Shown one piece after another: positions 31,732 to 31,742 of a stretch of 31,742 nucleotides of DNA. The DNA is from JBGSMF01 sp964651475 (GTDB lineage: Bacteria > Chloroflexota > Anaerolineae > Fen-1058), in contig CAZYXV010000043.1 in the NCBI GenBank assembly GCA_964651475.1, positions 1 through 31,742 on the forward strand, given 5' to 3'. Numbering within the stretch: the stretch's first letter is position 1; every line of letters begins with the position of its first letter. The notes beneath the pieces are model-generated. The model worked only from the letters and a program-made list of their open reading frames with translations, did not search any database and was not told the origin of the DNA. The position numbers and the translations under genes are program-made.

Positions 31732-31742
31732 CCTCATATGGG

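Overview
The window looks like chromosomal DNA of a moderately GC-rich bacterium, most plausibly a member of the Chloroflexota (Anaerolineae-like). This rests on inference. The signs are a large secreted multi-module protein ending in an FLPVLL-type tail, a double-length HdrA next to a stand-alone MvhD, clostridial-type EtfAB, a Ser/Thr kinase/FHA cluster, and degenerate heptanucleotide tracts in several spacers. No rRNA, tRNA or CRISPR array was recognised.

Layout. (1) 157-6758, minus strand: a six-gene signalling cluster, probably one operon. Its order is a membrane-anchored Ser/Thr kinase with a zinc ribbon and two FHA domains, a soluble FHA protein, a VWA-TM-FHA protein, an FHA-TM-extracytoplasmic protein, and two exported paralogs of unknown function. 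The kinase gene has a TATAAT so close to its ATG that the mRNA is probably leaderless. (2) 6831-10438, minus: a polar amino-acid ABC transporter (lipoprotein, permease, ATPase) followed by a double DinB-like protein. A perfect hairpin sits between the binding-protein and permease genes. (3) 10741-14305, plus: a 1042-residue duplicated HdrA with four ferredoxin-like clusters, then mvhD, with no HdrB, HdrC or hydrogenase gene nearby. (4) 14308-17966: convergent hairpins and an 1154-residue secreted protein with eight Fn3-like modules. (5) 18296-20102, minus: an SDR oxidoreductase and a tandem RNase H protein whose second domain has lost its catalytic residues. (6) 20146-21082: overlapping divergent promoters, a structured leader and rsmG. 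A 189-bp IS66-like MITE with an 8-bp target duplication sits exactly in the rsmG stop codon. (7) 21280-25880, minus: fabI, etfB, etfA and an acyl-CoA dehydrogenase, a fatty-acid electron-transfer set. (8) 26009-30047: a visibly AT-richer restriction-modification island with an XRE regulator and its operator-like promoter, a beta-class and an alpha (D12)-class adenine methyltransferase, and a convergent 670-residue putative endonuclease. A degraded copy of the fabI 3' end lies on its right side, so the island is bracketed by fabI sequence. (9) 30242-31678: a YjbQ-family protein (plus) and an aminoglycoside-phosphotransferase-like kinase (minus).

The most system-like novelty is the kinase/FHA/VWA cluster. 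The clearest directly visible surprises are the MITE at the rsmG stop, the pseudo-RNase H fusion, the fabI remnant flanking the R-M island, and the duplicated HdrA paired only with MvhD.
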